Below are positions 47,823 to 57,228 of a stretch of DNA of 64,000 bases, piece after piece. The DNA lies in NCBI GenBank assembly GCA_024742275.1, contig JANSYS010000003.1, positions 124,001 to 188,000 on the forward strand. The letters are read 5' to 3'. The DNA is from Alphaproteobacteria bacterium. GTDB lineage: Bacteria > Pseudomonadota > Alphaproteobacteria > Thalassobaculales > Thalassobaculaceae. Under the pieces are notes generated by a model that was given only the letters and a program-made list of their open reading frames with translations, was not told the origin of the DNA and ran no database searches. The position numbers and the translations under genes are program-made. Position 1 is the first letter of the stretch. Each line of letters opens with the position of its first letter.

Positions 47823-48575
47823 ATGTCCAATTCTTCCCCTGCCGACGGTCCAATCACGGTCGCCCTGACCCGCGAGTCGCTGCGCTCCGGCCAGCTTCGG
47901 GACGTCCTCGAACGGCACGGCCCGGACTTCAAGACGCTCAGCGACGACGAACTCGCGGCCTCACGGGCGTCGATGTTTCCGCCGAGCGGGCGCCCCGACC
48001 GGGACGTCTGGCTGTTCGGCTACGGCTCGCTGATTTGGAACCCGGCGATTGAATTCGCCGAGCAACGCAACGCAACCGTGCGCGGCCTTCACCGCCGGTT
48101 CTGCTTGCGCACCGAACTTGGCCGCGGCACGCCGGAGCTTCCGGGCCTGGTATTGGGGCTCGACCGGGGCGGGCAATGCCGTGGGGTCGCCTTCCGCATC
48201 CCGAAGGACATCGCCGAAACGGAGCTGGAGATCGTCTGGCGGCGCGAGATGGTGACCTACGCCTACCGGCCGCGCTGGCTCAAGGCGGCGACGGACGAGG
48301 GACCGATCGACGTCATCGGATTCGTGATCAACCGGACCCACGACCGCTACTGCGGACAGCTTCCCGAGGACGACGTGGCCGCGACCATCGCCCACGCCTG
48401 CGGATTTCTCGGTCCCTGTTGCGACTACCTGTTCAACACGGTCGATCACCTGCGCGATCTCGGCATGCCCGACACCGGGCTGGAGCGGCTCGCCCGCCGC
48501 GTCGCCGCGAAACAGGCGAGCGCCGGGCCCACATCCGCCGACGGCGATCTCGACGCGCGGTCGGAGAACGCGTAA
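47823..48575 (+). CDS. chaC: Glutathione-specific gamma-glutamylcyclotransferase (ChaC family)
   Basis: The 250-residue protein has the ChaC signature VWLFGYGSLIWNPAIEF and the GGCT-fold core RRFCLRTELGRGTPELPGLVLGLDRGGQCRGVAFRI, with WRREMVTYAYRPRW and the NRTHDRYCGQL segment. ChaC proteins degrade glutathione to cysteinyl-glycine and 5-oxoproline in the cytoplasm. It is preceded by a GGTCC leader and followed 28 bp later by an EamA transporter gene, likely co-transcribed, which could export a product. Confidence 0.92.
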   Translation: MSNSSPADGPITVALTRESLRSGQLRDVLERHGPDFKTLSDDELAASRASMFPPSGRPDRDVWLFGYGSLIWNPAIEFAEQRNATVRGLHRRFCLRTELGRGTPELPGLVLGLDRGGQCRGVAFRIPKDIAETELEIVWRREMVTYAYRPRWLKAATDEGPIDVIGFVINRTHDRYCGQLPEDDVAATIAHACGFLGPCCDYLFNTVDHLRDLGMPDTGLERLARRVAAKQASAGPTSADGDLDARSENA

Positions 48576-48603
48576 GACGAACCGTCTGACGCCAGAGGGT
48601 GCC

Positions 48604-49503
48604 GTGGCCCCGACGAACACGCAGAACTATCTCGACGACGGACATGTCGGGCGCGGCATCGCGCTGATGTGCGCCGCCTTCCTGCTGTTCACCTGCCTCG
48701 ACACATCGGCCAAGGTCCTGTCCAGGGATCTCGACACCCTGCAGATCGTCTGGGCCCGTTTCGTCGGTCACGCGCTGCTGGTGATCCTCGTCATCACGCC
48801 GCGCAAAGGGACCCGGGTCTTCGCTTCGAGCAACCTGCGCCTGCAGATTGCCCGATCCTGCCTGCTGGTGATGTCGACGGTGCTCAACTTCACCGCCGTC
48901 AGTTATCTGCCGCTGACCACCACCGCCTCGATCTTCTTCGCCGCGCCGCTGCTGGTTGCCGCCCTCTCAGTCCCGCTGCTGGGCGAGACCGTCGGCTGGC
49001 GTCGCTGGTCGGCCATCGCCGTCGGCTTCGCCGGCGTCCTGGTCATCATCCGGCCGGGGGCGGAGGAGATGCACTGGGCGGTCGGACTCTGCGTCGTCAA
49101 CGCGCTGGTGGCCGCGCTCTACAACATCGCGACCCGCAAGCTGGCAGCCCGGGACCATTCCGACACCACCTCGCTGTATTCGCCGCTGGTGGGCGCCGTC
49201 GTCCTGCTGCCCGCCCTGCCCTATGTCTGGGCCGCGCCGGAAACCGCACTCCAATGGGGTCTGCTGATCCTGCTCGGCGTCTTCGGCGGCGTCGGACACT
49301 GGTTGGTGATCATCGCCCATCGCTACGCGGGCGCCTCGGTGCTGGCGCCCTTCACCTACAGCGCGATTCTATGGATGACCGCCTCCGGCTACCTGGTCTT
49401 CGGTGACCTGCCCGACCAGTGGACCGTGGTCGGCGCCGGGATCGTGGTTGCCAGCGGCCTTTACGTCTTCCACCGTGAACAGGTGCGCAAGGCCGAGCGT
49501 TAG
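48604..49503 (+). CDS. EamA family (DMT superfamily) transporter
   Basis: The 299-residue protein has ten helices in two EamA repeats: VGRGIALMCAAFLLFTCLDTSAKVLS and IVWARFVGHALLVILVI in the first, SVLAPFTYSAILWMTASGYLVFGD in the second. The start is a GTG 28 bp after chaC. Export of an amino acid or peptide breakdown product is possible from context, but the substrate is not shown by the sequence. It is similar in design to the EamA gene at 45.7 kb. Confidence 0.87.
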   Translation: MAPTNTQNYLDDGHVGRGIALMCAAFLLFTCLDTSAKVLSRDLDTLQIVWARFVGHALLVILVITPRKGTRVFASSNLRLQIARSCLLVMSTVLNFTAVSYLPLTTTASIFFAAPLLVAALSVPLLGETVGWRRWSAIAVGFAGVLVIIRPGAEEMHWAVGLCVVNALVAALYNIATRKLAARDHSDTTSLYSPLVGAVVLLPALPYVWAAPETALQWGLLILLGVFGGVGHWLVIIAHRYAGASVLAPFTYSAILWMTASGYLVFGDLPDQWTVVGAGIVVASGLYVFHREQVRKAER

Positions 49504-49547
49504 CCCGTCGGCGCACCCTCGAAATGACCGTCAATGGAGAAACACAG

Positions 49548-50321
49548 ATGAGCGTCGCCACCGAGCTTTTCGACCTCACCGGCAGGGTGATCCTGATCAC
49601 CGGCGCGTCGCGCGGCATCGGACTGGCCATGGCCAGGGCGTGCGGCGCCCATGGGGCCACCGTCGTCCTGAACGGACGCGACGCCGATGCCCTGGGGTCG
49701 CAAGTCGACGCCCTCGCGGCCGAAGGGATCGCGGCGGAGGCGGAAGCGTTCGACGTCACCGACGAGGCGGCGGCTCGCGCGGCCCTGGAGCGGATCCTCT
49801 CCCGGCACGGACGGCTTTGGGGCCTGATCGCCAATGCCGGCGTTCAACACCGCGTGCCGGTGCTCGACTTCCCGACGGAGGATTTCAGGCGCGTCGTCGA
49901 GACCAATCTGACCGCCTGTTTCACCCTCGGACGCGACGCCGCCCGGCATATGGCCGAGGCGGGAGGCGGACGCATCGTCAACACTGTCTCCATGCTCGGC
50001 CCTCAGGCACGGCCGACCGTACCGGCCTATATCGCCGCCAAGGAGGGTCTGCGGGCGCTGACCCGGGCGATGGCGGTGGAACTCGGCGCGAAAGGGATCA
50101 CGGTCAACGCCGTCGCCCCCGGTTATGTCGCTACCGAAATGAATACCGCCCTGATCGAGAACGAGCAGTTCAACGACTGGGTGGTCGGCAAGACGCCGCT
50201 CGGACGCTGGGCGGATCCTGCCGAACTCGGCGGCGCGGCGGTCTACCTGATGGCCGACGCCGGCAGCTTCGTCAGCGGCCAGATCCTCGGCGTCGACGGC
50301 GGCATGAGCGTGCAGGTCTGA
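49548..50321 (+). CDS. Short-chain dehydrogenase/reductase (gluconate 5-dehydrogenase-like)
   Basis: The 257-residue SDR protein has the cofactor motif LITGASRGIGLAMA, the NAG motif (LIANAGVQHR), the active site Ser in IVNTVSMLG, and Y-x3-K in YIAAKEG. The closing GQILGVDGGMSVQ is typical. It reduces a ketone or oxidises an alcohol with NAD(P). The layout fits gluconate 5-dehydrogenase or 3-oxoacyl reductase relatives, but the substrate is unknown. ATG at 49548 is preferred over 49524 because GGAGA lies at the right distance. Confidence 0.86.
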   Translation: MSVATELFDLTGRVILITGASRGIGLAMARACGAHGATVVLNGRDADALGSQVDALAAEGIAAEAEAFDVTDEAAARAALERILSRHGRLWGLIANAGVQHRVPVLDFPTEDFRRVVETNLTACFTLGRDAARHMAEAGGGRIVNTVSMLGPQARPTVPAYIAAKEGLRALTRAMAVELGAKGITVNAVAPGYVATEMNTALIENEQFNDWVVGKTPLGRWADPAELGGAAVYLMADAGSFVSGQILGVDGGMSVQV

Positions 50322-50356
50322 GGGATCCGCGCGCCCGCCCATTCGACTCCCGTACC

Positions 50357-51574
50357 CTAGCGCGCCGCCAGGGCCTTCACCCGGTCGAGAACGGTGGCGA
50401 TCCCGGATTCCGGATCGCCGAGATCGACACTCGCCGCCGCCGCCAGCGCCCGCTCGGCGATGGCATCGTCGGCGGAGAGCCGGGAAATCGCGTTGCGCAG
50501 GCTTGTCTCGTCCTCGCGACCGGCGGCCAGCGCCACCGTGGCGCCCGTCTCTTCCAGGCGCCGCGCGGTCACCGCGTGCTCCAGGTTCCAGGGCAGGATG
50601 AACTGGGGTGTGCCGGCAAGCAGGGCGGCCACCGCCGTCGACAGGCCACCGTGATGGACGATCAGGCGCATCGACGGCAGGATCGCCGCGAAGTCCTGCG
50701 GCTTGGCGTGAATCGTCAGGCCGTCGCCGCTCTCCCGGCGCGCGCCGTCCGGCCCGAGGTCGGAGATGTAGGCCTGCGCCCGCACCTTCGCCGCCTTGAC
50801 GGCCTTGACCGCCGTCGGCGTCAGTTTGTGGGTGCGTGGCAGATACAGAAACACCCCGCGCGGCTTCCGCTCCGCCACCGGCCTGGGTTCGATGCCGCGC
50901 GGCATGTTGAAGGGCGGCAAAGTCGGCACCGTGCGATAGGCCGCATAAGGGTCGACCAGCGGCAGGGAGAAGACGAAGGTTTCATCACCATGCAGCACAT
51001 CGGCGAGGTACTCGACGCCGGGATCGCCAAGCGCCCGCAGGGCGGCGTTTACCGCCTCGAGCAGGGCGCGCTCGTTCTGGACGCTGAAGTCCTGAAGTTC
51101 GGTCTGCCATGGCCGGATCGGCGGCATGGGACGTCCGGCCGGCGGGGTGGTGTAGCCGTTGCCGACGCCGATCCGCGGCACCCGCCCCCGCGCTGCAAGG
51201 TTCAGGGTCGGCGAGAAGTCGCCGACCACCACGTCGGGCCGGACGATGTCGATCAGGTCGCGCCAGGCGGAAATCCGGTGCCGCAGGGCCGTCGCGCTTC
51301 CGTAGCCGATGATCTTCAGCACGTCGGCGAAATTGTGGGTCGGAATCTGCCGGAGCTTCGGGTCGTTGGGGATGTTCCAGCGCGGCGCCTGAATGACGGA
51401 GACGCCGGGCAGGCGACCGCCGGTCTCCCGGTCGGCCAGGGCATCGCCGCGCTCGATCTCCTGCAGGGCGCAGACGATTTCCCAGCCCTCGGCGGACAGC
51501 CGTTCGGCGATCGGCCGGAACCGCGTGACGTGACCGAGACCGGCCCCGAACTCCCAACCAAAAAGTACGCGCAC
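50357..51574 (-). CDS. UDP-glycosyltransferase-like protein (MGT/UGT type)
   Basis: The 405-residue protein has a GT-B fold: VRVLFGWEFGAGLGHVTRFRPIAERL at the N-terminus, DVVVGDFSPTLNLAARGRVPRIGVGN in the middle and the donor-binding HHGGLSTAVAALLAGTPQFILPWNLEHAVTARRLEETGA near the C-terminus. It probably transfers a sugar to a small acceptor; the acceptor is not predictable. The start is uncertain: the GTG at 51574 begins the first strand of the domain, while an ATG at 51616 lacks a ribosome binding site. Confidence 0.78.
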   Translation of the reverse strand: MRVLFGWEFGAGLGHVTRFRPIAERLSAEGWEIVCALQEIERGDALADRETGGRLPGVSVIQAPRWNIPNDPKLRQIPTHNFADVLKIIGYGSATALRHRISAWRDLIDIVRPDVVVGDFSPTLNLAARGRVPRIGVGNGYTTPPAGRPMPPIRPWQTELQDFSVQNERALLEAVNAALRALGDPGVEYLADVLHGDETFVFSLPLVDPYAAYRTVPTLPPFNMPRGIEPRPVAERKPRGVFLYLPRTHKLTPTAVKAVKAAKVRAQAYISDLGPDGARRESGDGLTIHAKPQDFAAILPSMRLIVHHGGLSTAVAALLAGTPQFILPWNLEHAVTARRLEETGATVALAAGREDETSLRNAISRLSADDAIAERALAAAASVDLGDPESGIATVLDRVKALAAR

Positions 51575-51681
51575 TTCGCCAGATCCCGTGCTTCGATAGG
51601 CATGTCCCACCTCCATAGCGCGCCCAGACGGCCAAGGCCACACGAGGCGACGCTGGCGACCTCAAGACTCGGAGACTCTCG

Positions 51682-52383
51682 ATGACTTTCTCCATCGCGG
51701 CGCGCGATCCCGAAACCGGCGCCTTCGGCGTCGCCGTTACCACGTCCGGTCTGGCCGTCGGCAGTCGCTGTCCCTACGCCAAGGCGGGCATCGGCGCCGT
51801 TCTGACCCAGCACCGCACCGACCCGCGCCTGGGCCCGCTCGGCCTGCAGCTCCTGTCGCGCGGTCTCACCGCCGAGGAGACGCTGGCGGCTCTGGTGGCC
51901 GGCCGGGAGGACGCCAAATGGCGCCAGGTGGCGGTGGTCGATGCGGCCGGGCGCACGGCGGCCTGGCACGGCAGCGAGATCTATTCCCATCACGGCCATG
52001 CCGCCCGAGACGGCGCCATCGCGATCGGCAACCTGCTGTGCAGCGAGACGCTGCCAGACGCCATGCTCGACTGTTTCCACCGACGCAGCGGCGAGCCGCT
52101 CGAGCTGCGACTTGTCGGCGCGCTGGAGGCCGGCTTGGAGGCCGGCGGCGAACTCGGCCGCCTCAAGTCGGCCGGACTGCTGATCGTCCGCAACGAGGAT
52201 TTCGCCTGGATGGATCTGCGGGTCGACCGCTCCGCCGACCCGATCGCGGAACTGCGCAGCCTCGCCGTCGACTACGCGCCGGTCGCCGCCGAGTTCGAGC
52301 GCCGCGTCGTCCTGCCGGAGACCGTGCCGAACGACGCGGCGATGGAGAAGGCCCACGCGGCGCTCCTCGCCTCGCGGAATTGA
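51682..52383 (+). CDS. DUF1028 protein (Ntn-hydrolase-like fold)
   Basis: The 233-residue protein opens MTFSIAARDPETGAFGVAVTTSGLAVGSRCPYAKAGIGAVLTQ, which is the diagnostic start of DUF1028, and continues with LLSRGLTAEETLAAL and AIAIGNLL. The family has an Ntn-type fold and is often found with peptidoglycan or small-molecule hydrolases, but its reaction is not established. It begins 107 bp after the glycosyltransferase start, in the divergent direction, and ends 46 bp before an amidohydrolase gene. Confidence 0.85.
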   Translation: MTFSIAARDPETGAFGVAVTTSGLAVGSRCPYAKAGIGAVLTQHRTDPRLGPLGLQLLSRGLTAEETLAALVAGREDAKWRQVAVVDAAGRTAAWHGSEIYSHHGHAARDGAIAIGNLLCSETLPDAMLDCFHRRSGEPLELRLVGALEAGLEAGGELGRLKSAGLLIVRNEDFAWMDLRVDRSADPIAELRSLAVDYAPVAAEFERRVVLPETVPNDAAMEKAHAALLASRN

Positions 52384-52429
52384 ACCGGGAGGCTTGAGCG
52401 CCGGCCCCGCCGGCCGTATGTGATCGGCC

Positions 52430-53206
52430 ATGACCCTCCTCGCCGCGTCCGACCCGCCCGCTTTCGAGATCGTCAATCCCGACGGCCCCGCCGACATCCT
52501 GTTCGTTTCCGACCACGATTCGAACGCCGTTCCCGCGGCCCTCGACCGGCTTGGCCTGGCGCCGGAGGAGATCGATCGGCATATCGGCTACGATATCGGC
52601 ATTGCCCGGATCGCCCGTCGGCTGGCCGCGCGCTTCGACGCGCCGCTGGTCGCAAGCGGCTACTCCCGTCTGGTCTGCGACGTGAACCGGGTGCCCTACG
52701 CCCCCGCCTCGATCCCGGAAGTCTCGGACGGCACGCCGGTTCCCGGCAATCAGGACCTCCACGCCGACCAGCGGCAGGCCCGCTACGACGCCCTGTTCCA
52801 TCCGTATCACGGCGCCATCGCCGATCTGCTGGACGCCCGCGCGGCTGCCGGTCGCGCGCCGCTTCTCGTCGCCCTGCACAGCTTCACGCCCACCCTGCGC
52901 AGCGCGCCGGCCGACCGGCCCTGGGAGATCGGCTACCTGTGGGCCGACGACGCTCGGACCTCGGCGGCGGCGATGACCGCGTTTCGTCGCCTGTTTCCGG
53001 ATGTCTGCGTCGGCGCCAACCAGCCCTATTCCGGCTCCACGCCCGAAGGCTACACGGTGCCGGTCCACGGGGACCGGCGCGGCCTGCGGAACCTGTGCCT
53101 GGAGTTTCGTCAGGACCTGATCGCCGACGCCGAGGGCGGCGATCTGTGGGCCGACAGGTTCGGCGATGCGCTGGCGGAAATGCTGCGCTCCGGCGGCGAG
53201 GGGTAG
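52430..53206 (+). CDS. N-formylglutamate amidohydrolase family protein
   Basis: The 258-residue protein has ILFVSDHDSNAVPAALDRLG, the motif RLVCDVNR, LLVALHSFTP and the C-terminal LRNLCLEFRQDLI. These are shared with HutG2-type enzymes, zinc hydrolases that deformylate N-formylglutamate at the end of histidine degradation. No other hut genes are close, so a related deformylase or amidase role is possible. It is followed after 59 bp by DUF1244. Confidence 0.85.
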   Translation: MTLLAASDPPAFEIVNPDGPADILFVSDHDSNAVPAALDRLGLAPEEIDRHIGYDIGIARIARRLAARFDAPLVASGYSRLVCDVNRVPYAPASIPEVSDGTPVPGNQDLHADQRQARYDALFHPYHGAIADLLDARAAAGRAPLLVALHSFTPTLRSAPADRPWEIGYLWADDARTSAAAMTAFRRLFPDVCVGANQPYSGSTPEGYTVPVHGDRRGLRNLCLEFRQDLIADAEGGDLWADRFGDALAEMLRSGGEG

Positions 53207-53265
53207 CGCCGACCGGCCGCGCGACCGATATTCCGGCTCGAAACCCCAACACCGGAGGATCGACC

Positions 53266-53577
53266 ATGGCCGACCACCCGAAGATCGACGACGCCACCCG
53301 CACCGAGCTTGAGGCCGCGGCCTTCCGCACCCTGGTCGGGCACCTGCGCGAGCGTACCGACGTGCAGAACATCGACCTGATGAACCTGGCCGGCTTCTGC
53401 CGCAACTGCCTGTCCAAGTGGTACCGCGCGGCGGCGGAGGAGAAGGGCATGGATCTCGACTACGAGCAGGCCCGCGAAATCGTCTATGGCGAACCCTATG
53501 CCGACTGGAAGGCGAAGCACCAGACCGAGGCTTCCGCCGAACAGAAGGCGGCGTTCGACGGTCAACCCAAGCACTGA
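53266..53577 (+). CDS. DUF1244 protein
   Basis: The 103-residue protein has the family hallmark LVGHLRERTDVQNIDLMNLAGFCRNCLSKWY with two conserved cysteines, followed by ACEEKGMDLDYEQAREIVYGEPYADWK-like helical sequence (here AAEEKG...). The family is common in proteobacteria, small and cytoplasmic, without known function. Strong start: CCGGAGGATCG lies just upstream of the ATG. It follows the amidohydrolase on the same strand. Confidence 0.9.
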   Translation: MADHPKIDDATRTELEAAAFRTLVGHLRERTDVQNIDLMNLAGFCRNCLSKWYRAAAEEKGMDLDYEQAREIVYGEPYADWKAKHQTEASAEQKAAFDGQPKH

Positions 53578-53695
53578 TCGGCGTTTTCGGGATCGCCTCA
53601 CTCGCGTCTAACACCGGTCATGATTGACGGCGTATGATGTCGTCCCGGCCACACGGCCCTGGAACCAGAACGGTCCTGGAGAAGGAAACGTCATC

Positions 53696-54427
53696 ATGCC
53701 GGATCAGATCCGTATCGTCGCCATGCTGCTCGCCTCGGTCGTGGTCGCCGTCGGGGTCGCGGTGGCCGGTAAATTCATCGGCGGCGGGTTCCGCGATGGC
53801 AAGGCGGCAGACCGGTACGTCACCGTCAAGGGCGTCGCGGAACGGGCCGTCAGCGCCGACCTCGCGGTCTGGCCGGTGCGCATCACGGAGACCGGCGACG
53901 ATCTCAGCGCCACGCAGTCCCGGCTGGAGCAGGATGTCGACTCGCTGGTCGTTTTCCTGGTGGGCGAGGGTATCGCCCAGGACAGCATCCTGCGCGGTAG
54001 GGTCGAGGTGCAGGACCTGATGGCCCAGGCCTATCGGCCGGAGGGTATCGACAAGGGTCGTTACATTCTGGCGCAGACCGTGACCGTCCGGACCGACGAC
54101 GTGACGCTGGTCGACATGGCGGCGTCGAGGATCGGGGAACTGGTCAAGATGGGTGTGGTCTTCGCCGAGACCGGCGGGCCGAGCTACCTCTTCACCGGAC
54201 TGAACGACATCAAGCCCGACATGATCGCCGAAGCGACCAAGGCGGCCCGAGAGGGGGCTCAGCGTTTCGCCGAGGACAGCGGCAGTACGGTCGGCGCGAT
54301 CCGGCGGGCGAATCAGGGCGTGTTCACCATCGGCCCGCTGGACGGCTGGAGCAGCGGCAATGCGGCGGGCGCCATCAGCAAACAGGTCCGCGTGGTCTCG
54401 ACCATCGACTTCTTCCTGCGGGATTGA
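53696..54427 (+). CDS. SIMPL domain protein (DUF541), periplasmic and membrane-anchored
   Basis: The 243-residue protein has an N-terminal membrane helix (IVAMLLASVVVAVGVAVAGKFI) and a SIMPL/DUF541 domain: RYVTVKGVAERAVSADLAVWPVRI, LEQDVDSLVVFLVGEGIAQDSI and KAAREGAQRFAEDSGSTVGAIRRANQGVF. The family is periplasmic and linked to oxidative stress or interaction with other envelope proteins. GAGAAGGA lies about 12 bases upstream of the ATG. It is convergent with a GT4 gene. Confidence 0.86.
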   Translation: MPDQIRIVAMLLASVVVAVGVAVAGKFIGGGFRDGKAADRYVTVKGVAERAVSADLAVWPVRITETGDDLSATQSRLEQDVDSLVVFLVGEGIAQDSILRGRVEVQDLMAQAYRPEGIDKGRYILAQTVTVRTDDVTLVDMAASRIGELVKMGVVFAETGGPSYLFTGLNDIKPDMIAEATKAAREGAQRFAEDSGSTVGAIRRANQGVFTIGPLDGWSSGNAAGAISKQVRVVSTIDFFLRD

Positions 54428-54455
54428 GCGTCACGACCCGAACGGATGTCCGCTT

Positions 54456-55538
54456 CTACGCGGCCCGATCCCGGCCGGGACGCCGCTCGAAGAGCTGCAG
54501 ATTCTCGACGAACATCTCCGCGGCCCGCCGCCATGTGAAGGACAGTCCCCGTGTCCTGGCCACCTCCCGGTCGATCCGCAGCGCCCCGGCGACGGCGCGG
54601 CCCAGGTCCTCGTCCAGCACCCCCGCCCCGCTGTCGGCGATGACGTCGAGCGGGCCGGGGACAGGGTAGGCCGCCACCGGCACCCCGCTCGCCAGCGCCT
54701 CGATCAGCACGAGGCCGAACGTGTCCGTCCGGCTGGGAAACACGAAGACGTCGGCAGACGCGTAGTGCGCCGCAAGATCCTCTCCGCTCTTCGAGCCGAC
54801 GAAGACCACCTCCGGGTACCGCCGCGCCAGCTCCGCCCGCTGCGGACCGTCGCCGACGACGACCTTCGTTCCGGGATGGTCGACGGCCAGAAAGGCGACG
54901 ATGTTCTTCTCCACCGCCACCCGGCCGACATACATCAGAATCGGGCCGGGAAGATCGAGGATCGGCGGGCGCGGATGGAACAGCGACACGTCCACGCCCC
55001 GGGTCCATTCACGGATATTGGCGAAGCCGTTGGCCTCCAGTTCGCGCCGCATCGACGCCGTCGCCACCATCACGCCGCTCGAGGGGGCATGGAAGCGCCG
55101 CATGACCCGGTAGGTCCAGGCCGGAGGGAGTCCCGTTCGGGCGGAGACATACTCCGGAAACCGGGTGTGGTAGGCGGTGGTGAAGGACAGTCCCCGGCTC
55201 AGGCAATAGCGCCGCGCCGCATGGCCGAGCGGTCCCTCGGTGGCGATGTGGATGGCGCAGGGATGGGCCGCCTCCAGCAGGTCCGCCATCCGCCGCTCGG
55301 GAAACAGCGCCAAGCGGATCTCGGGATAGGTAGGGCAGGGTACCGTCCGGAATCGGTCCGGGGTGACGAAGGTCACGGTGTGCCCCATGGCCACCAGTTC
55401 CTCCGCCGTGGTCGTCAGGGTACGGACCACCCCGTTGACCTGAGGGTGCCAGGCATCGGAGACGATGGCGACGTGAAGCGGTTCGGCAGTACCGCATGCG
55501 CCGCGATGCGGTCCGTCGCGAAAAACGGCTGCGCCCAT
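54456..55538 (-). CDS. GT4 family glycosyltransferase
   Basis: The 360-residue protein has VAIVSDAWHPQVNGVVRTLTTTAEEL at the acceptor domain and, at the donor domain, ILMYVGRVAVEKNIVAFL, VGDGPQRAELARRYPEVVF and the E-x7-E region VFVFPSRTDTFGLVLIEALASGVPVAAY. It transfers a sugar from a nucleotide donor, probably to a lipid or surface glycan. It lies 22 bp after the metallophosphoesterase gene, a pairing common in alphaproteobacteria, and the two are likely co-transcribed. Confidence 0.9.
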   Translation of the reverse strand: MGAAVFRDGPHRGACGTAEPLHVAIVSDAWHPQVNGVVRTLTTTAEELVAMGHTVTFVTPDRFRTVPCPTYPEIRLALFPERRMADLLEAAHPCAIHIATEGPLGHAARRYCLSRGLSFTTAYHTRFPEYVSARTGLPPAWTYRVMRRFHAPSSGVMVATASMRRELEANGFANIREWTRGVDVSLFHPRPPILDLPGPILMYVGRVAVEKNIVAFLAVDHPGTKVVVGDGPQRAELARRYPEVVFVGSKSGEDLAAHYASADVFVFPSRTDTFGLVLIEALASGVPVAAYPVPGPLDVIADSGAGVLDEDLGRAVAGALRIDREVARTRGLSFTWRRAAEMFVENLQLFERRPGRDRAA

Positions 55539-55560
55539 CTCCGACCCGCCCGGTTCCGGC

Positions 55561-56334
55561 CTAAACCGCGAAGGAGAGTTGGCGGATCTCTGCCCAATGC
55601 AGGATCTCCATCTCTCCGTCGATGTGCTCGACCAGGGCCGTACAGCTCTCCACCCAGTCGCCGTCGTTGCAGTAGAGGATGTCGTCGATCATCCGCATCT
55701 CGGCCTTGTGTATGTGGCCGCACACCACGCCGTCCACGCCGCGGCGCCGCGCCTCGTCTGCCAGCGCGCCTTCGAAGGCGCCAATGAACTCCACCGCCCG
55801 CTTGGCCTTGTGCTTCAGATAGGCCGAGAGCGACCAGTAGGGATAGCCGAGGCGACGGCGGACCGCGTTGAATACCGTGTTGACCGAGAGCAGCGTGCTG
55901 TAGGACCAGTCGCCGAGAACGGCGATCCACTTGGCATGGGTCACCACCATGTCGAACTCGTCGCCATGGATGACCAGGAAACGCTTACCCTGTTTGGTGA
56001 CGTGGATGTGCTCGGGCCGGATCTCGATCTGCCCGAAATCGGAGTTCAGGAACTGCCGGAACAGCTCGTCGTGGTTGCCGGGGATGAACATGACCTTGGT
56101 GCCCTTGCGAGCCTTGCGCAGCAGCTTCTGCACCACGTCGTTGTGTTCCTGGCGCCAACCCCAGCTCCGCTTCATCCGCCAGACATCGAGGATGTCGCCG
56201 ACCAGATAGAGATACTCGGACTCGGTGTGCTTGAGGAAATCAAGAAGGTACTCCGCCTGGCACCCACGGGTCCCGAGATGGATGTCGGATATCCAGATCG
56301 CCCGGTACCGAGCCACACCCCGCTGCGCGTTCAT
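55561..56334 (-). CDS. UDP-2,3-diacylglucosamine diphosphatase-like metallophosphoesterase
   Basis: The 257-residue protein has every calcineurin-type motif: DIHLG, GDILDVW, GNHDE, HGDEFD and GHIHKAE. The layout, with the WRMKRSWGW segment and a helical insert, matches LpxH-type enzymes acting on UDP-diacylglucosamine or a related pyrophosphate in lipid A synthesis. The partner GT4 gene supports a surface-lipid role. The ATG at 56334 is preferred; the frame opens 24 bp further. Confidence 0.87.
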   Translation of the reverse strand: MNAQRGVARYRAIWISDIHLGTRGCQAEYLLDFLKHTESEYLYLVGDILDVWRMKRSWGWRQEHNDVVQKLLRKARKGTKVMFIPGNHDELFRQFLNSDFGQIEIRPEHIHVTKQGKRFLVIHGDEFDMVVTHAKWIAVLGDWSYSTLLSVNTVFNAVRRRLGYPYWSLSAYLKHKAKRAVEFIGAFEGALADEARRRGVDGVVCGHIHKAEMRMIDDILYCNDGDWVESCTALVEHIDGEMEILHWAEIRQLSFAV

Positions 56335-56549
56335 CCCGCACCCCCAAGCCGCCGCCACCCTCCGAACGAAGAGCTCTACAACTTGGGAGCGCAGATACTT
56401 CGCCCTCTACATGTAGTAAAGTTAAATATCGATGACAGTCAGAACCTGCATAAACATTTCAATCAATTCGCCCGATCTTGGAGTCGATTGTCACAAATAC
56501 TTAAAGATACTATTTAGCGCTCGAGAGAACGGTTGACGGCTCCCCACCG
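56335..56549. other. AT-rich intergenic region
   Basis: From about 56410 to 56520 this gap is much AT-richer than its neighbours. It separates two minus-strand genes (YHS upstream, metallophosphoesterase downstream) and presumably carries the promoter for the latter. A 34-codon ORF from 56432 on the plus strand is the only reading frame of note and lacks coding character. Confidence 0.5.
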
Positions 56550-57068
56550 CTACGGCACGAGCTGATCGGCCACGTCCGACCAGGCGGAAGCGTTCCACGC
56601 CCTGTCGGCGGCGGCGATGTAGCCATCCGGGTTCCGCTGCCAGATCTGCCGAACCGCGCCGTTCCGCGACAGGTAGAGCTTGCCGTCGATGATATCGAAC
56701 ACCCGTGGGTCGGGGACGTAGGCCTTGCCGAGGGACATCCCGTAGAGGCTGTAGCCGCCGTATTGCGGCGCGAACCGCTCGGGCCTATCGCGAAACAATG
56801 CCGCGTGTTCGGCCGAGGCGAAGCGCCAGACAGCGCCGTTCCACTCCACCGAATAGGAGTCCGAGCCCGGAACCGGCTCGCGGTCGAGGAAGTACGCCAC
56901 CGGATCGTAGCCCGCGAGGGCTACGCCGTCGCGCATGTAGACATCCGAGAGACCGGAGGGCGCCGCACCGCGGGCCGGCGTGCCCGCGCCGGAGCAAACG
57001 GCCAGCGCGGCGAAGCCGGCAAGCCCCAAGACGGCAGCGAGCCTAATGGTGGCGGGCAGGTGAATCAT
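56550..57068 (-). CDS. YHS domain protein, exported
   Basis: The 172-residue protein has an N-terminal signal sequence (LAAVLGLAGFAALAVCSGAG) and a YHS domain: VYMRDGVALAGYDPVAYFLDREPV, then YSVEWNGAVWRFASAEHAALFRDRPERFAPQYGGY. Cys in the signal region could be a lipobox (AVCSGAG), making it a lipoprotein; this is uncertain. YHS proteins bind metals or help metal enzymes such as P-type ATPases. GAGGAGA lies upstream of the ATG. Confidence 0.85.
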   Translation of the reverse strand: MIHLPATIRLAAVLGLAGFAALAVCSGAGTPARGAAPSGLSDVYMRDGVALAGYDPVAYFLDREPVPGSDSYSVEWNGAVWRFASAEHAALFRDRPERFAPQYGGYSLYGMSLGKAYVPDPRVFDIIDGKLYLSRNGAVRQIWQRNPDGYIAAADRAWNASAWSDVADQLVP

Positions 57069-57228
57069 CGTCGTCTCCTCATGGTTCCGGCGCATCGGCC
57101 GGCCCCTCCGCCCGATCCGCCATATGGGGAGGACGGCGTCACGCCGCCAGAGGAAAGGCGTCACAACCGCGAGAGCCCAGCGGCGGCGCCCGGAGACTTC
57201 GGTTTCGGATAGGCCGTCCCGCCGCGGG

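Noticed and set aside
49403-51685. 760-codon plus-strand frame over the SDR and glycosyltransferase genes
   Set aside because: Shadow reading; the SDR in another frame has all catalytic motifs and the glycosyltransferase is on the other strand.
56432-56536. 34-codon plus-strand ORF in the AT-rich gap
   Set aside because: No ribosome binding site, unusual codon use and no recognisable motif.
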